This document shows positions 34,138 through 43,535 of a stretch of 64,000 nt of DNA, one piece after another. Each line of letters starts with the position of its first letter. The stretch's first letter is position 1. Below the pieces are notes generated by a model. The model did not search any database. It was not told where the DNA came from and saw only the letters and a list, made by a program, of their open reading frames with translations. Position numbers and translations under genes: made by a program. This DNA is from JAAXQD01 sp963790095. GTDB lineage: Bacteria > Desulfobacterota > Desulfobacteria > Desulfobacterales > UBA11574. Location of the stretch: the NCBI GenBank assembly GCA_963790095.1, contig CAWBNO010000003.1, forward strand, positions 1-64,000, given 5' to 3'.

Positions 34138-34953
34138 TTAATATCTCCGTTTTTTTAACCTCAGCGTAAGGGTATCTCCTTTTTTAATGTTTAGTCGGCG
34201 GCCGGCATTGCCGCAATTCAGCGCAAGTTCAAGATAGCCGAAGCTTCCGAAAATGGCAAGGGGAGACTCGGGTTCACCATCTGCATACCGTTGGGACAAA
34301 CCCGGAATTATATTTTTGCCGGTCTTGATTTCAAAGCCTTTTTCATCATCTTTCCCGGCAAATTTTTTCAAGCAATCTCCGTCGATATTGGAAATACAGT
34401 TTCCAAAGCCATCGATGGAGACAATGGTCCCGATCAGTTCACCCCCATTGGAAATATGGGGTTTGGGAATGTCCAGAGAAGCAAGATCCTGTGAATCTAA
34501 AGGCGGACCCAAACGATGTATGTCAATTCCCATGGATATGTGGGCACCCACCGGCGCAAAAATATCCCTGCCATGGAAGGTCTGGCTTACGGGGTTTAAA
34601 AAGAAGTGGGGATTCTCGACCCGAACCATCGCGTCGATCTCTCCTTCACCCACAAGAAGGGTCAGCACCCCGTTATTCGGAGCAAGAAAGACGTGGCCCA
34701 TCATCTCTAAGGCAACGATGGCACGATCGCTGCCGACCCCGGGATCTACGACAACGATGTGCACCGTGTGTTCAGGAAAATATCGGTAGCAAGACTGAAT
34801 GAGGTAGGCAGCTTCGATCAAGTCCTGTGGATCGACGGCGTGGGAAATATCAATGATCTTGGCGGAAGAATTGACCGAAAGGATAACTCCCTTCATAATC
34901 CCAACATAGGCATCCTTAGAACCAAAATCCGTCAGCAGTGTGATGGTTGACAT
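34138..34953 (-). CDS. SAM hydrolase (adenosyl-hydroxide transferase, DUF62 family)
   Basis: The 271-residue protein begins ITLLTDFGSKDAYVGIMKGV, with the conserved Asp, and has VHIVVVDPGVGSDRAIVAL, LAPNNGVLTLL and FHGRDIFAPVGAHISMG. These are hallmarks of the fluorinase-like family, whose bacterial members hydrolyse S-adenosylmethionine to adenosine and methionine. It is full length. It is first in a two-gene unit with the molybdenum-carrier-like gene. Confidence 0.9.
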   Translation of the reverse strand: MSTITLLTDFGSKDAYVGIMKGVILSVNSSAKIIDISHAVDPQDLIEAAYLIQSCYRYFPEHTVHIVVVDPGVGSDRAIVALEMMGHVFLAPNNGVLTLLVGEGEIDAMVRVENPHFFLNPVSQTFHGRDIFAPVGAHISMGIDIHRLGPPLDSQDLASLDIPKPHISNGGELIGTIVSIDGFGNCISNIDGDCLKKFAGKDDEKGFEIKTGKNIIPGLSQRYADGEPESPLAIFGSFGYLELALNCGNAGRRLNIKKGDTLTLRLKKRRY

Positions 34954-35109
34954 GGTGAAGCGATTTTTAAGCCTTTTCGTCCGAATAGTTGGCCGGGGTG
35001 GTCCCCCGTTTTTGTGCGATTCAGGACCCTCGAAGACTTGCGGCAGTTCTGCCTCTGAAGCCTTGAAGGAAACGAATCCAATGGTGGAATATCCGGGTTA
35101 AGATTCCAA

Positions 35110-36162
35110 TTATTGAAACATTTTTTTCTGAAAGCTCAAACCGAGATGTTTGTAAGCTTCCTCTGAAGCCTTTCTTCCGGAAGAGGTGCGTGTAACAAGG
35201 CCGATTTTTAACAGATAGGGTTCAATGACATCCACAAGTGTGTCGGTTTCTTCCTGAAGGGTTGCTGCGATGGCCTCGATGCCCACCGGACCGCCCTTAT
35301 AAAACTCGATAATTGTTTTTAGATATCTGCGGTCGAGATCGGTCAATCCCTTTTCATCAACACCTTCCAACGACAGTGCTGCTTCGACGGTCTTTTTTGT
35401 AATGATGCCGTCTGCACGCACCTGTGAATAGTCCCTTACACGCTTAAGGAGCCTGTTGACAATCCGTGGTGTCCCCCTGGATCGTTTCGCAAGCTCGGCG
35501 GCCCCTTCATCATCGATGGTGACCTTGAGCAGAAGGGCGGAACGTTTGATGATTTGCACCAGATTCGGTTGACTGTAAAAATCAAGGCTTCTGAAAATGC
35601 CGAACCGGTCACGCAAGGGCGCTGATAAAAGCCCCACCCGGGTGGTGGCGCCCACAAGTGTAAAGCGGTTCAGACGGTACTTGTGACTTCGGGCATGGAT
35701 TCCCTTGTCAAATACAAAATCAACGGCAAAGTCTTCCATGGCAGAATACAGAAATTCCTCCACAATCTTCGGGGTTCTGTGGATTTCATCGATGAAGAAG
35801 ATGTCCCTGTCTTCTAGATGGGTTAAAATGCCGATGAGGTCTCCCCCTTTTTCTAAAGAAGGTCCGGAAGACGTGGTGAGATTGCCCCCCATTTCATGGG
35901 TAATAATATGGGCAAGTGTCGTTTTCCCAAGGCCGGGCGGCCCATGAAATAAGATGTGATCCACCGGTTCCTCACGCTGTTTTGCTGCCTCAATGGCAAT
36001 TTTCAGAGCTTCAACAACCTCGGTTTGACCGATATAATCCTCGAATCGTGTCGGCCTTAGAGAAAGGATTTCAGGATCTTTGTCAACCGCAAGGCAGGAT
36101 CCGGTCAAAATATCCTGCTTGTGGGAAAAATCTATTCGTGTATCGTCATTCATATTAAACAT
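35110..36162 (-). CDS. ruvB: Holliday junction branch migration ATPase RuvB
   Basis: The 350-residue hexameric motor drives branch migration with RuvA. Walker A is GPPGLGKTTLAHII, Walker B IFFIDEIHR, sensor GATTRVGLLSAPLRDRFG, and the C-terminal winged helix contains GPVGIEAIAATLQEE. The N-terminus carries about 30 residues before LRPTRFEDYIGQ, slightly longer than usual; a second ATG at 36153 is possible. It is the last gene of the leftward tol-pal-ruv run, 235 bases after ruvA. Confidence 0.95.
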   Translation of the reverse strand: MFNMNDDTRIDFSHKQDILTGSCLAVDKDPEILSLRPTRFEDYIGQTEVVEALKIAIEAAKQREEPVDHILFHGPPGLGKTTLAHIITHEMGGNLTTSSGPSLEKGGDLIGILTHLEDRDIFFIDEIHRTPKIVEEFLYSAMEDFAVDFVFDKGIHARSHKYRLNRFTLVGATTRVGLLSAPLRDRFGIFRSLDFYSQPNLVQIIKRSALLLKVTIDDEGAAELAKRSRGTPRIVNRLLKRVRDYSQVRADGIITKKTVEAALSLEGVDEKGLTDLDRRYLKTIIEFYKGGPVGIEAIAATLQEETDTLVDVIEPYLLKIGLVTRTSSGRKASEEAYKHLGLSFQKKMFQ

Positions 36163-36397
36163 TCACTCAGCGGGTTTGATCCGTCTGTCCCTGAAAGCTC
36201 CTTTGCCGAAGAAAGCGAGGCGGCCGGAGGTTGCGGCGCACAGGTTACAATTGGAATGATGGAACCATTATTAATTAAACGATTTTTAGCTCGATCTGTA
36301 CAGATCTCTTCCCCAAAAATCCCTCAGCCTGGGTTTAAAATAGACTCGTTTCGTGACCCTGTCCCGAGGGGTTTGAATCGACATGAGTATTGTCAAA

Positions 36398-37018
36398 TCA
36401 GGTTGGGGCGTTTTCTCCGCGATAGACTTCTTCAAAAAGTTCTTCAGGGGTCGATAGGGTGGTGTTTCGCTTCATGGCATTCGTAATCATCTGTTTTGCC
36501 TCTGTTGTCCGGTACCCCAGTTGACGGACCAATACCTCCAATACCTTTTTTGACAGGTCTTCGACCTGTGGATATTCTACCTTCTCGGATTTTCGGATCA
36601 GCGCAAATTTATCCATTTTGCCTTCGAGTGTGGCGATAATTTTACGGGCCGTCCGGTCGCCGATTCCTTTTAATTGTTTGAGGGTATTCACATCGTTGGA
36701 CTCGATGGCTCTTGCAATGTCACGGGCAGGAATGCTCAGGGCTTTAACCGCCTTGAGAGGTCCGATGGCTTCAACAGAAATGAAGTGTTGAAAAAACTCT
36801 TTTTCAACCTCAAGATTAAAACCAATCAGAATCGGCTTCGGTTGCCGCTCGGTCTGCTGATAATAGATATAAAGGGAGATCTGGTCGCCCATCGCTTTTG
36901 ATCGGAGGGTTTCCATTACAAATGCAGGGAGAAGGACTTCGTAACCGACCTGGTTTGCGAGAATAAGTATCCGGTCATCTTCTTTTTTCAAAAGTTTTCC
37001 TTCAAGATACCCTATCAT
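36398..37018 (-). CDS. ruvA: Holliday junction branch migration protein RuvA
   Basis: The 206-residue protein has an N-terminal OB fold (MIGYLEGKLLKKEDDRILIL), the tandem helix-hairpin-helix region (IESNDVNTLKQLKGIGDRTA, RKIIATLEGKM) and a C-terminal RuvB-binding domain (VLEVLVRQLGYRTTEAKQMI). Length is typical. It lies 20 bases after ruvC. A 235-base gap without a gene separates it from ruvB. Confidence 0.95.
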   Translation of the reverse strand: MIGYLEGKLLKKEDDRILILANQVGYEVLLPAFVMETLRSKAMGDQISLYIYYQQTERQPKPILIGFNLEVEKEFFQHFISVEAIGPLKAVKALSIPARDIARAIESNDVNTLKQLKGIGDRTARKIIATLEGKMDKFALIRKSEKVEYPQVEDLSKKVLEVLVRQLGYRTTEAKQMITNAMKRNTTLSTPEELFEEVYRGENAPT

Positions 37019-37038
37019 TTTATCCTTTTCTTTATGTG

Positions 37039-37536
37039 TTATGCGATTTGGGCCAATTCGGCGCTGTGGCGGAACAGCCCAAGGAGTGCCAATCCTATGG
37101 CATCAGAAGCGTGATAAGGCCGTATGGGCGTCTTCAAGTTTAATAAACTTCGTACGGCCTTTTCAAGCTGCATTTTGGTTGCATTGCCGTTTCCGGTTAA
37201 TACCTGTTTGGCTTCACGAACGGGAATTTCGGTGACCGGCACATGGAAGCGGCATCCGGCAAGGAGCACAACGCCGGACACTTTGCCCAAAGTGATGCCG
37301 GCCTTTGGAAAATTTCCCACAGAGAATACGTCTTCCACGACCATGAGGTCCGGCTTTTCGTCTTTTAAAATAACGAGAAGATTTGAAAAGATTTGATCAA
37401 GGCGGTTGGGTAAAGACGTGTTTTTTGAAGTATGAATCGTGCCGAAGGAGAAGTCGTCGATTTTAAGACCCATTCCCTTGACAATTCCAACACCCGTTGA
37501 AGATAGGCCTGGATCGATACCGATAATCTTTATCAT
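37039..37536 (-). CDS. ruvC: Crossover junction endodeoxyribonuclease RuvC
   Basis: The 165-residue Holliday-junction resolvase has catalytic acidic residues in GIDPGLSSTGVG (Asp), LMVVEDVFSVGN (Glu) and PYHASDAIGLALLG (Asp pair region). All key acids are present. It is first of the three ruv genes and follows the tol-pal genes on the same strand with a gap of about 100 bases, the common Desulfobacterota and proteobacterial association. Confidence 0.95.
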   Translation of the reverse strand: MIKIIGIDPGLSSTGVGIVKGMGLKIDDFSFGTIHTSKNTSLPNRLDQIFSNLLVILKDEKPDLMVVEDVFSVGNFPKAGITLGKVSGVVLLAGCRFHVPVTEIPVREAKQVLTGNGNATKMQLEKAVRSLLNLKTPIRPYHASDAIGLALLGLFRHSAELAQIA

Positions 37537-37634
37537 GCCACGCTCTTTTCTCGAAACGATATTCTCTGTATGGCCTAGTAAAACCTAATGCTTTTCCGGA
37601 TCAAAATTTAACATCCCATGTCCGGTATCCGGTA

Positions 37635-38468
37635 TCAAGGTGCAAGTCCTTTTAATTTGCGTTTGGCAATTTTTGCCTCATTCGACGTCGGATATTTTTT
37701 GATAAGTTCCGATAAGATCAGACGCGCATTTGACGTGTCTCCCAGGTTTAAAAACGCAAATCCCTGCTTCAAGAGCGATGCCTGAATCTTATTCCCTTTT
37801 GGATAGTTTTCGATAACCTTCTGGTATTCCAAAATCGCTTTTTCATACCATTTTTCATGATAGTATATTTCACCGATCCAAAACTGGGAATTGTCAGCAT
37901 TTTTTGACGTTGGATATTGTTTTATTAATTTTTTAAACCCTTCTCGGGCGGATTCAAAGTCACCTTGATCATAGGCCTGTTTGGCAGACTCGTATATCCC
38001 AGCGTCAGAAAGTTGTTTTTTGACTTGCTTTTCGGATGTCTTTGCTGTATCCGGCGGGGTTTTTTGGCCGGACGCTGTGGATTCAAAATTCAAATACTGC
38101 TCTATACGTTCGATGCGCTCTTTATTTGAATTTATGGTTTTATCAAAGGCCTCTGACGATTTTTCAAACCCCTGTATTTTCTGTTTTAAGAAGTATTCCG
38201 TCTCTTCGAGTCTCCCACTTAAAATTCGAATTTCTTCTCTAAGGCTGTCAATCATTGCACTTTGACTGGCGGTTTTACTCTTAAGATTTTTATCATCCTT
38301 GCTGTATCCAGATAGTTTTGATTCAAGTTCTTTGTTCTTTTGCTCGGATTCGGCATAGCGGCGTTCCGCTTGCGCCAGGCGGTCGTCCAGGGAAATTACA
38401 TCCTGCTGAAGCGCGCACCCGGATAAACCTACCATCCACGCCAGAACAACTAATACCGTCTTTTTCAT
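37635..38468 (-). CDS. cpoB: Tol-Pal system protein CpoB (YbgF)
   Basis: The 277-residue protein has a lipobox-type signal peptide (VLAWMVGLSGCALQ), so it is probably an outer-membrane lipoprotein, unlike the soluble E. coli CpoB. Residues 25-125 form a coiled coil (LAQAERRYAESEQKNKELES). From about 155 there are TPR repeats (AKQAYDQGDFESAREGFKKL; FWIGEIYYHEKWYEKAILEY; LLKQGFAFLNLGDTSNARLI). CpoB coordinates peptidoglycan synthesis with Tol-driven outer-membrane constriction. Confidence 0.88.
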   Translation of the reverse strand: MKKTVLVVLAWMVGLSGCALQQDVISLDDRLAQAERRYAESEQKNKELESKLSGYSKDDKNLKSKTASQSAMIDSLREEIRILSGRLEETEYFLKQKIQGFEKSSEAFDKTINSNKERIERIEQYLNFESTASGQKTPPDTAKTSEKQVKKQLSDAGIYESAKQAYDQGDFESAREGFKKLIKQYPTSKNADNSQFWIGEIYYHEKWYEKAILEYQKVIENYPKGNKIQASLLKQGFAFLNLGDTSNARLILSELIKKYPTSNEAKIAKRKLKGLAP

Positions 38469-38608
38469 GGTAAGAATTTAATCCGTAAAAGGTCAATTCC
38501 GTGGAAAATCGTTGGCAAGCGACGGCCCACCGGTCGCTTGCCGTTTATAATTGCCGGTTTCTATAACCGATGACGCCGAATCGATGTTGACGCCACTGGG
38601 GTATCCTA

Positions 38609-39157
38609 TCAGTTAATGGTAAAATGGCATCTTCGGTTCTTGGCCCAGGCCGCTTCATTCTGGCCGGGATCCACCGGGCGTTCTTCACCATAGCTTATGG
38701 TGGTTAAGCGTGATGCTGCAATACCAAGGTCTACCAGAAAAGACTTTGCACTTGAAGCGCGTCTCTCACCCAGAGCAAGGTTGTACTCAAGGGTGCCACG
38801 GTCGTCGCAGTGTCCCTCGACGGTAGACTTGACGTTGGGATTGTTTTGGAGCCATTCGGCTTTGGTTTTTAATATTTCTTGTGCGTCTTGGGCCAGAACG
38901 GCGCTGTCAAATTCGAAGTGAATATCTTCATTTAAGAAGTTATCTTTCGCTTTCTGTATGGCTTCTTCTTTGAGGCGTGCCTCTTCTATGGCCCGCTGTC
39001 TGGCCAATTCTTCCTGTTTTGCTTTTTCAGCTTCATCTTGGGCCTGTTGGGACATAGAGGTGTCCTCTTTGACAGCCTTTTTTGCACATGAAGCGGTGAA
39101 CAGCAAACCAGGGATTACAAATACCATGGCCAAAATTATCCACAACTTTTTTTGCAT
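38609..39157 (-). CDS. pal: Peptidoglycan-associated lipoprotein Pal
   Basis: The 182-residue protein has a signal peptide ending in GLLFTASC, with Cys25 or so the likely lipidated residue (the -3 position is Thr rather than Leu). A Gln/Glu/Lys-rich linker follows (EEARLKEEAIQKAKDN) and then the OmpA-like domain: IHFEFDSAVLAQDAQEIL, VEGHCDDRGTLEYNLALGER and AKNRRCHF. It anchors the outer membrane to peptidoglycan. Between tolB and cpoB, as usual. Confidence 0.95.
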   Translation of the reverse strand: MQKKLWIILAMVFVIPGLLFTASCAKKAVKEDTSMSQQAQDEAEKAKQEELARQRAIEEARLKEEAIQKAKDNFLNEDIHFEFDSAVLAQDAQEILKTKAEWLQNNPNVKSTVEGHCDDRGTLEYNLALGERRASSAKSFLVDLGIAASRLTTISYGEERPVDPGQNEAAWAKNRRCHFTIN

Positions 39158-39185
39158 TTTTTCCTCCTTTTAAGGTATTGCTAAA

Positions 39186-40508
39186 TTATTTGTTGATCAT
39201 TCTTGGTGACCATTTTGGCTCTGTCTGCCGGCCTTTCAGCACAAGAAGGCGTCTCTGGTCGGTTCCATAGCTCGTCATGACATAGATCCTGGAAGGCCCT
39301 TCCCGTGTTGAAGCGAAAACGATAAGATTCCCGTCTGGAGACCAGGACGGTGACTCATTGTCACCTTCGTCGTGTGTCAACTGAATCGGACCCTGATCGT
39401 CAATCCCCACCACGAAGATATTGTTATGGCCATTTTCCATCCCTGAATAAGCCACTTTATCTCCTCGGGGAGACCAGCTGGGCTGAGTATTATAGCGTCC
39501 CTGAAACGTCAATCTCTTTACCTGGCCGGAATTTAAATCTTTGATATAAATTTGTGGGGTTCCAGACCTTTTGGAAACAAACGCCAAAGACTTTCCGTCC
39601 GGAGACCAGGTGGGCGATACATCAATACCCTTGTTATAGGTTAACCTTTTAATAATTTTCCCGGTTCCGGTCAATAGATAAATTTCCGGATCATCTGAAA
39701 ATGAAAGGGTCGCCGCCAGTTCGAATTTGTTGGGGAACCAGGCCGGGGTTGTATTAATACCTTTTTTTGCCACCACATAACCGCGATTTTCTCTCAAATT
39801 TTTAATGTAAAGATCGGGTTTGCCCTTTTCATAAGAGGTGTAGGCAAGCCATTCCCCATCCGATGACCAGGCCGGCGAGAGGGTGATATTATGGGTGTGT
39901 GTCAGCTGCCGGGGATTGTATCCGTCAAATTCACAGATATAAATTTCCTTGTTCCCCGTACCGGTAGATACAAATGCAATTTCAGTGTTAAAAATCCCCC
40001 TGTCGCCGGTCAGGGTGTATATCACCTCCCCACAAAAACGGCGGATAATCTTTCGGATATCCTCCACCCGTCCCTTGTATCTTTTTCCCACAAGCAATTG
40101 CCCTTTGAAGGTATCGTAGAGCCGGAGCTCTATTTCCACAAGATCGTCCTGGATCAGAACACCGCCGGTTACCAGAAGCTCTGCACCGATACTGGTCCAG
40201 TCATGAAAATTGACACTGGCAAAGGACGCATCCGTCTGTGGGGCGACCAGGAAGGCGTCACGGTCAAGAAGTTTAAAAAATCCTGTGAATTCCAACGTTT
40301 CTGCGAGAAGATCAGAGGCTGATTTTGATAATTGATCGGTTTCATGACCCGAAGAAACGTTCTTGAACCATGGCACCGCCATGGGAATTTTTCTTAAAAA
40401 CGGCTGGGAAATGTCAATATAATCGTATCCCGCCCGGGACATTCCCGGCACCGCCCAAAAAGAGATGATTACAATCAGCCAAAAAATTTTAATCCGGCAA
40501 CGTCTCAT
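39186..40508 (-). CDS. tolB: Tol-Pal translocation protein TolB
   Basis: The 440-residue periplasmic protein has a signal peptide (IFWLIVIISFWAVPGMSRA), an N-terminal alpha/beta domain (FFKLLDRDAFLVAP) and a six-bladed propeller of PD40 repeats, each with SPAWSSDGEWLAYTS-like units (PTWSPDGKSLAFVSKRSG; PSWSPRGDKVAYSG; PSWSPDGNLIVFASTREG). It binds Pal and TolA. Length is standard. It lies 28 bases upstream of pal in the operon. Confidence 0.95.
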   Translation of the reverse strand: MRRCRIKIFWLIVIISFWAVPGMSRAGYDYIDISQPFLRKIPMAVPWFKNVSSGHETDQLSKSASDLLAETLEFTGFFKLLDRDAFLVAPQTDASFASVNFHDWTSIGAELLVTGGVLIQDDLVEIELRLYDTFKGQLLVGKRYKGRVEDIRKIIRRFCGEVIYTLTGDRGIFNTEIAFVSTGTGNKEIYICEFDGYNPRQLTHTHNITLSPAWSSDGEWLAYTSYEKGKPDLYIKNLRENRGYVVAKKGINTTPAWFPNKFELAATLSFSDDPEIYLLTGTGKIIKRLTYNKGIDVSPTWSPDGKSLAFVSKRSGTPQIYIKDLNSGQVKRLTFQGRYNTQPSWSPRGDKVAYSGMENGHNNIFVVGIDDQGPIQLTHDEGDNESPSWSPDGNLIVFASTREGPSRIYVMTSYGTDQRRLLVLKGRQTEPKWSPRMINK

Positions 40509-40548
40509 AGCAATTTCAAACTCCTTACGTCAGCATTTCAAATCTGTA

Positions 40549-41427
40549 TTATTTACTTATTCCCGAAAGCGTAAAGTGAAAACCCGCTTCAATATATGGC
40601 CTTACATAGGATTCTGGAAGCTGGGGAAGGGGATTCGACTTCACAATCGCATTTTTTGCAGCCGCATCAAAATAGCTGTTTCCCGACCGTTTATCAAACC
40701 AGATATCCTTTATTTCCCCGTTTTGCATAACCTTGATGGCGACCCAGGCTTCAAGATCGGTGCGGCCCCCTGCCAATTGGTCGGAAAATGCCCAATTTTT
40801 TTGAATCCGATATGCAATTTCGATTCGATAGATATCGATGAGTTCCAATGCTTTTTTACTCCCGGCTCCGGTTCCGCCGGGAATTCCTCCCCCCCTGCTG
40901 TTCTGTTGATTCTTAAGGTCTTTCGGCCCGGTCTTTTCCACTTGCTTCTCGAGGCGGGCAATGGCCTGTTTGATCTGATCGGGTCTCGATTCGTCAACTT
41001 TTTTTTCAATTCGGTCGATGGCGCTCTTAACCACCTTTTCAGTCTTGAAAGTCTTCTTTTTAAGGGATGTTTTTTCCTTCTTCTTGGCATTAAGAGATAT
41101 GGATTCAGGAGGCTTTTTAACGGGTTCAGGCGTGGTTTTCGTGGAGATCTTCGGCGCTTTTTTCTCCGGTACCGACGGTTTCCCGGCCTCTACAGCATCC
41201 TTTTTTTCCGGAAGGGTCGTTTCCCCCTGGGCGGGGAGCGTTACAATGCTGACATCTATAACAGACAGGGAAGGCTTTCTCCCTTTCGCATAGCCGGGTG
41301 CAAAGATCAGAACCGCAAAAACAATCAAATGACACACGAGAGAAGCGGTAAAATTCCAAAATAATGTCCGGTCTTCATCTTTTTTTTCTCGGTCTAAATA
41401 ATTATGGGGATGTGTCCGTTGATTCAT
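40549..41427 (-). CDS. tolA: TolA-like energy-transducing protein with TonB C-terminal domain
   Basis: The 292-residue protein has one transmembrane helix near residues 24-44 (LFWNFTASLVCHLIVFAVLI), a long Lys/Pro/Glu-rich periplasmic segment, and a C-terminal TonB/TolA domain (IAYRIQKNWAFSDQLAGG; ...VKVMQNGEIKDIWFDKRSGN would be expected and AIKVMQNGEIKDIWFDKRSG is seen). Position between tolR and tolB makes TolA the natural role: it transmits proton-motive-force-driven motion from TolQR to TolB-Pal. The start overlaps the last base of tolR. Confidence 0.88.
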   Translation of the reverse strand: MNQRTHPHNYLDREKKDEDRTLFWNFTASLVCHLIVFAVLIFAPGYAKGRKPSLSVIDVSIVTLPAQGETTLPEKKDAVEAGKPSVPEKKAPKISTKTTPEPVKKPPESISLNAKKKEKTSLKKKTFKTEKVVKSAIDRIEKKVDESRPDQIKQAIARLEKQVEKTGPKDLKNQQNSRGGGIPGGTGAGSKKALELIDIYRIEIAYRIQKNWAFSDQLAGGRTDLEAWVAIKVMQNGEIKDIWFDKRSGNSYFDAAAKNAIVKSNPLPQLPESYVRPYIEAGFHFTLSGISK

Positions 41428-41867
41428 CAGCTTTTTGCTTTTTGTTTGTTGCCTTTTTTATCGTTCTGAATCGGTTCTGTTACCATGCCCAGTTTTTCGA
41501 CGCCGCCCGCTTTTATCTCGGACATAACGCGGACCACAAATCCGTAAGGGATATCCCGGTCTGCCCGAAGATACACTTCCCGATCCGATCTGCCTTCTAA
41601 AATTTTCTTGAGCTTTTCTTGAAGAAAATCGATGGTGACCGGGTAATTGTTAATATATATTTCACTTTTTTTGTTGATGGTGATGATAAGATTCTCTTTT
41701 TTTGCAGCCAGTGGCTGTGACGTTGTTTCAGGCAGCGCAACATCTACACCCTGCATCATCATGGGTGCCGTTACCATAAAGATAACCAAAAGAACGAGCA
41801 TAACATCAACAAACGGTGTTACATTGATATCTGACATGAGGCGGTCGCCGTTGGTTCCCAGTGCCAT
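41427..41867 (-). CDS. tolR: TolR (ExbD/TolR family) proton-channel subunit
   Basis: The 146-residue protein has a single N-terminal transmembrane helix preceded by DINVTPFVDVMLVLLVIFMV, containing the essential Asp, and followed by a periplasmic domain (YLRADRDIPYGFVVRVMSEI, KAGGVEKLGMVTEP). It is full length and lies 12 bases from tolQ. With TolQ it forms the proton-driven motor of the Tol system. Confidence 0.95.
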   Translation of the reverse strand: MALGTNGDRLMSDINVTPFVDVMLVLLVIFMVTAPMMMQGVDVALPETTSQPLAAKKENLIITINKKSEIYINNYPVTIDFLQEKLKKILEGRSDREVYLRADRDIPYGFVVRVMSEIKAGGVEKLGMVTEPIQNDKKGNKQKAKS

Positions 41868-41879
41868 GGATTTTCCCCC

Positions 41880-42602
41880 TTATGTAATTATATCCCGTTC
41901 GATAATATTCAAAAAGTCGGCGGAAAAATTCTGGAGTTCAGAATCGAGGATTCTTATCTTCTGCATAAAATGATTGAAGGCGATAACCGCCGGAATTGCA
42001 GCCGCCAACCCGGCCGCTGTTGCCACCAGTGCTTCTGAAATTCCCGGAGCCACGACGGCAAGGCTCGCTGAACCTTTCATGCCGATACCGTGAAAAGAGC
42101 TCATGATGCCCCATACTGTACCGAACAAACCGATGAATGGGGTTGTGTTTCCGGTGGTTGCAAGGAAAGGGACCATTCGAGTCATGCGGGTGGTCTCGCT
42201 GTTAATCGCCCGGCGCAAGGCGCGTTTGACGTTTTCGATTCCGGTGAATCTTGAGCTCAAAGATGCGTTTTCAGCCCCGGATGAAGGTTTTGACTCCGAT
42301 ATTTTTGGCGTGCCCCCCCGGCTCAATTTGTTCAGTTCGATATATCCCACGCGAAAAATCCTGGCAACGGGGCTGCCGTGCAGCTGTTTGGCCTTTGCAA
42401 AAGCATTGGAGAGATTTCTGCTTGTCCAGAAATAATCTATAAATTCAGCCGACTCCGAGAAAGCCGTCTTAATATAGCGATATTTCATGATCATGATTGC
42501 CCAGGATGTGACTGAAAAAAATAACAGAAGCAACAGTACAAATTTAACCATTGGACCGGCATGTATAATCATGCCGAGGATATCTAACTCTGTAGAATTC
42601 AT
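41880..42602 (-). CDS. tolQ: TolQ (MotA/TolQ/ExbB family) proton-channel subunit
   Basis: The protein has about 240 residues and three transmembrane helices: MVKFVLLLLLFFSVTSWAIM, FLATTGNTTPFIGLFGTVWG and LVATAAGLAAAIPAVIAFNH. Position 42602 is chosen as start because GGAG lies eight bases upstream on the minus strand; the frame extends to 42650 with no better site. It is the first gene of the tol-pal-cpoB-ruvCAB run. Confidence 0.93.
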   Translation of the reverse strand: MNSTELDILGMIIHAGPMVKFVLLLLLFFSVTSWAIMIMKYRYIKTAFSESAEFIDYFWTSRNLSNAFAKAKQLHGSPVARIFRVGYIELNKLSRGGTPKISESKPSSGAENASLSSRFTGIENVKRALRRAINSETTRMTRMVPFLATTGNTTPFIGLFGTVWGIMSSFHGIGMKGSASLAVVAPGISEALVATAAGLAAAIPAVIAFNHFMQKIRILDSELQNFSADFLNIIERDIIT

Positions 42603-42847
42603 AAAAATGCTCCGTTTTTCATACGGTTGAATAAAAAAAATATCTTCCATCCAAAGTTCGGAAACGCTATTTCTTAATAGTTTTAACTATCTGAACCTGA
42701 TTTTTGTGTCAAGAAATTTGCTGGGCCTTCAGGGGGTGGTTCATTTTTATGTTGCTTTTGGAACCGCCTGCAAATACACATAAAAACTGGATGCCATGGT
42801 ATGGGCACTATTTATGAAAAATTCGTTGAACGGATAAGGGAGTTTCT

Positions 42848-43417
42848 ATGAAACATATTGCCAATCTTTTGTTTGAAGCAAACATCTTAAAAAAAATCCC
42901 CAGATCGGGTTACCATTTTTTGGGTGCCGGCAAGGAATCGGTGGCCGAGCATTCATTTAGCGTTTCATTCATTGCATTTGTCATGGCTCAAATGGAACCT
43001 GATGTGGATGCACTCCGGTTGGTCGCCATGTGTCTGGTGCATGATCTTCCAGAGGCAAAAACCGGTGACCTGAATTATGTGCAGAAAAAATACGTGACGG
43101 CAGATGAAAATAAGGCCATGAACGAGAGTGCCCGGAAACTACCCTTTGGAACGACACTTTCCGATCTCATAACGGAATATAACGCCCGGGAGTCCATGGA
43201 ATCCAAGCTTGCCCACGATGCAGATCAACTGGCACTCATTCTTGACTTAAAAGCCCTTTCGGATATCGGCTACGAACCGCCCAAAAAGTGGCTCCCTTAT
43301 GCTTTGAAGCGTTTGGAAACCCAAACAGGTCAAAACCTTGCAACGAGTATTATGGAAACAGAATGGGACGCTTGGTGGCTCGAGAATTATGTTGACAGCC
43401 CAGCTAAAAAAGAATAA
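42848..43417 (+). CDS. HD-domain phosphohydrolase (YfbR/HDDC2-like)
   Basis: The 189-residue HD protein begins FEANILKKIPRSGYHFLGAG and has the metal-binding residues in SVAEHSFSVSFIAFVM (His), CLVHDLPEAKTGDLNYVQ (His-Asp) and LAHDADQLALILDLKAL (Asp). This matches the 5'-nucleotidase/YfbR-like class, which cleave deoxynucleoside or nucleoside monophosphates. ATAAGGGAG (42834-42842) precedes ATG 42848. It reads toward the succinate dehydrogenase genes but is separated by 118 bases. Confidence 0.85.
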   Translation: MKHIANLLFEANILKKIPRSGYHFLGAGKESVAEHSFSVSFIAFVMAQMEPDVDALRLVAMCLVHDLPEAKTGDLNYVQKKYVTADENKAMNESARKLPFGTTLSDLITEYNARESMESKLAHDADQLALILDLKALSDIGYEPPKKWLPYALKRLETQTGQNLATSIMETEWDAWWLENYVDSPAKKE

Positions 43418-43535
43418 CTTTTTTTGTTTGATCTTAACGGGCATTCAACTGTTTTTAAACCTTAAACAAGCGGTTAACATGGTTTTGATCCATCGTTATT
43501 AATGTCATGATACGTTCAACATATCGGAGGAAAAA

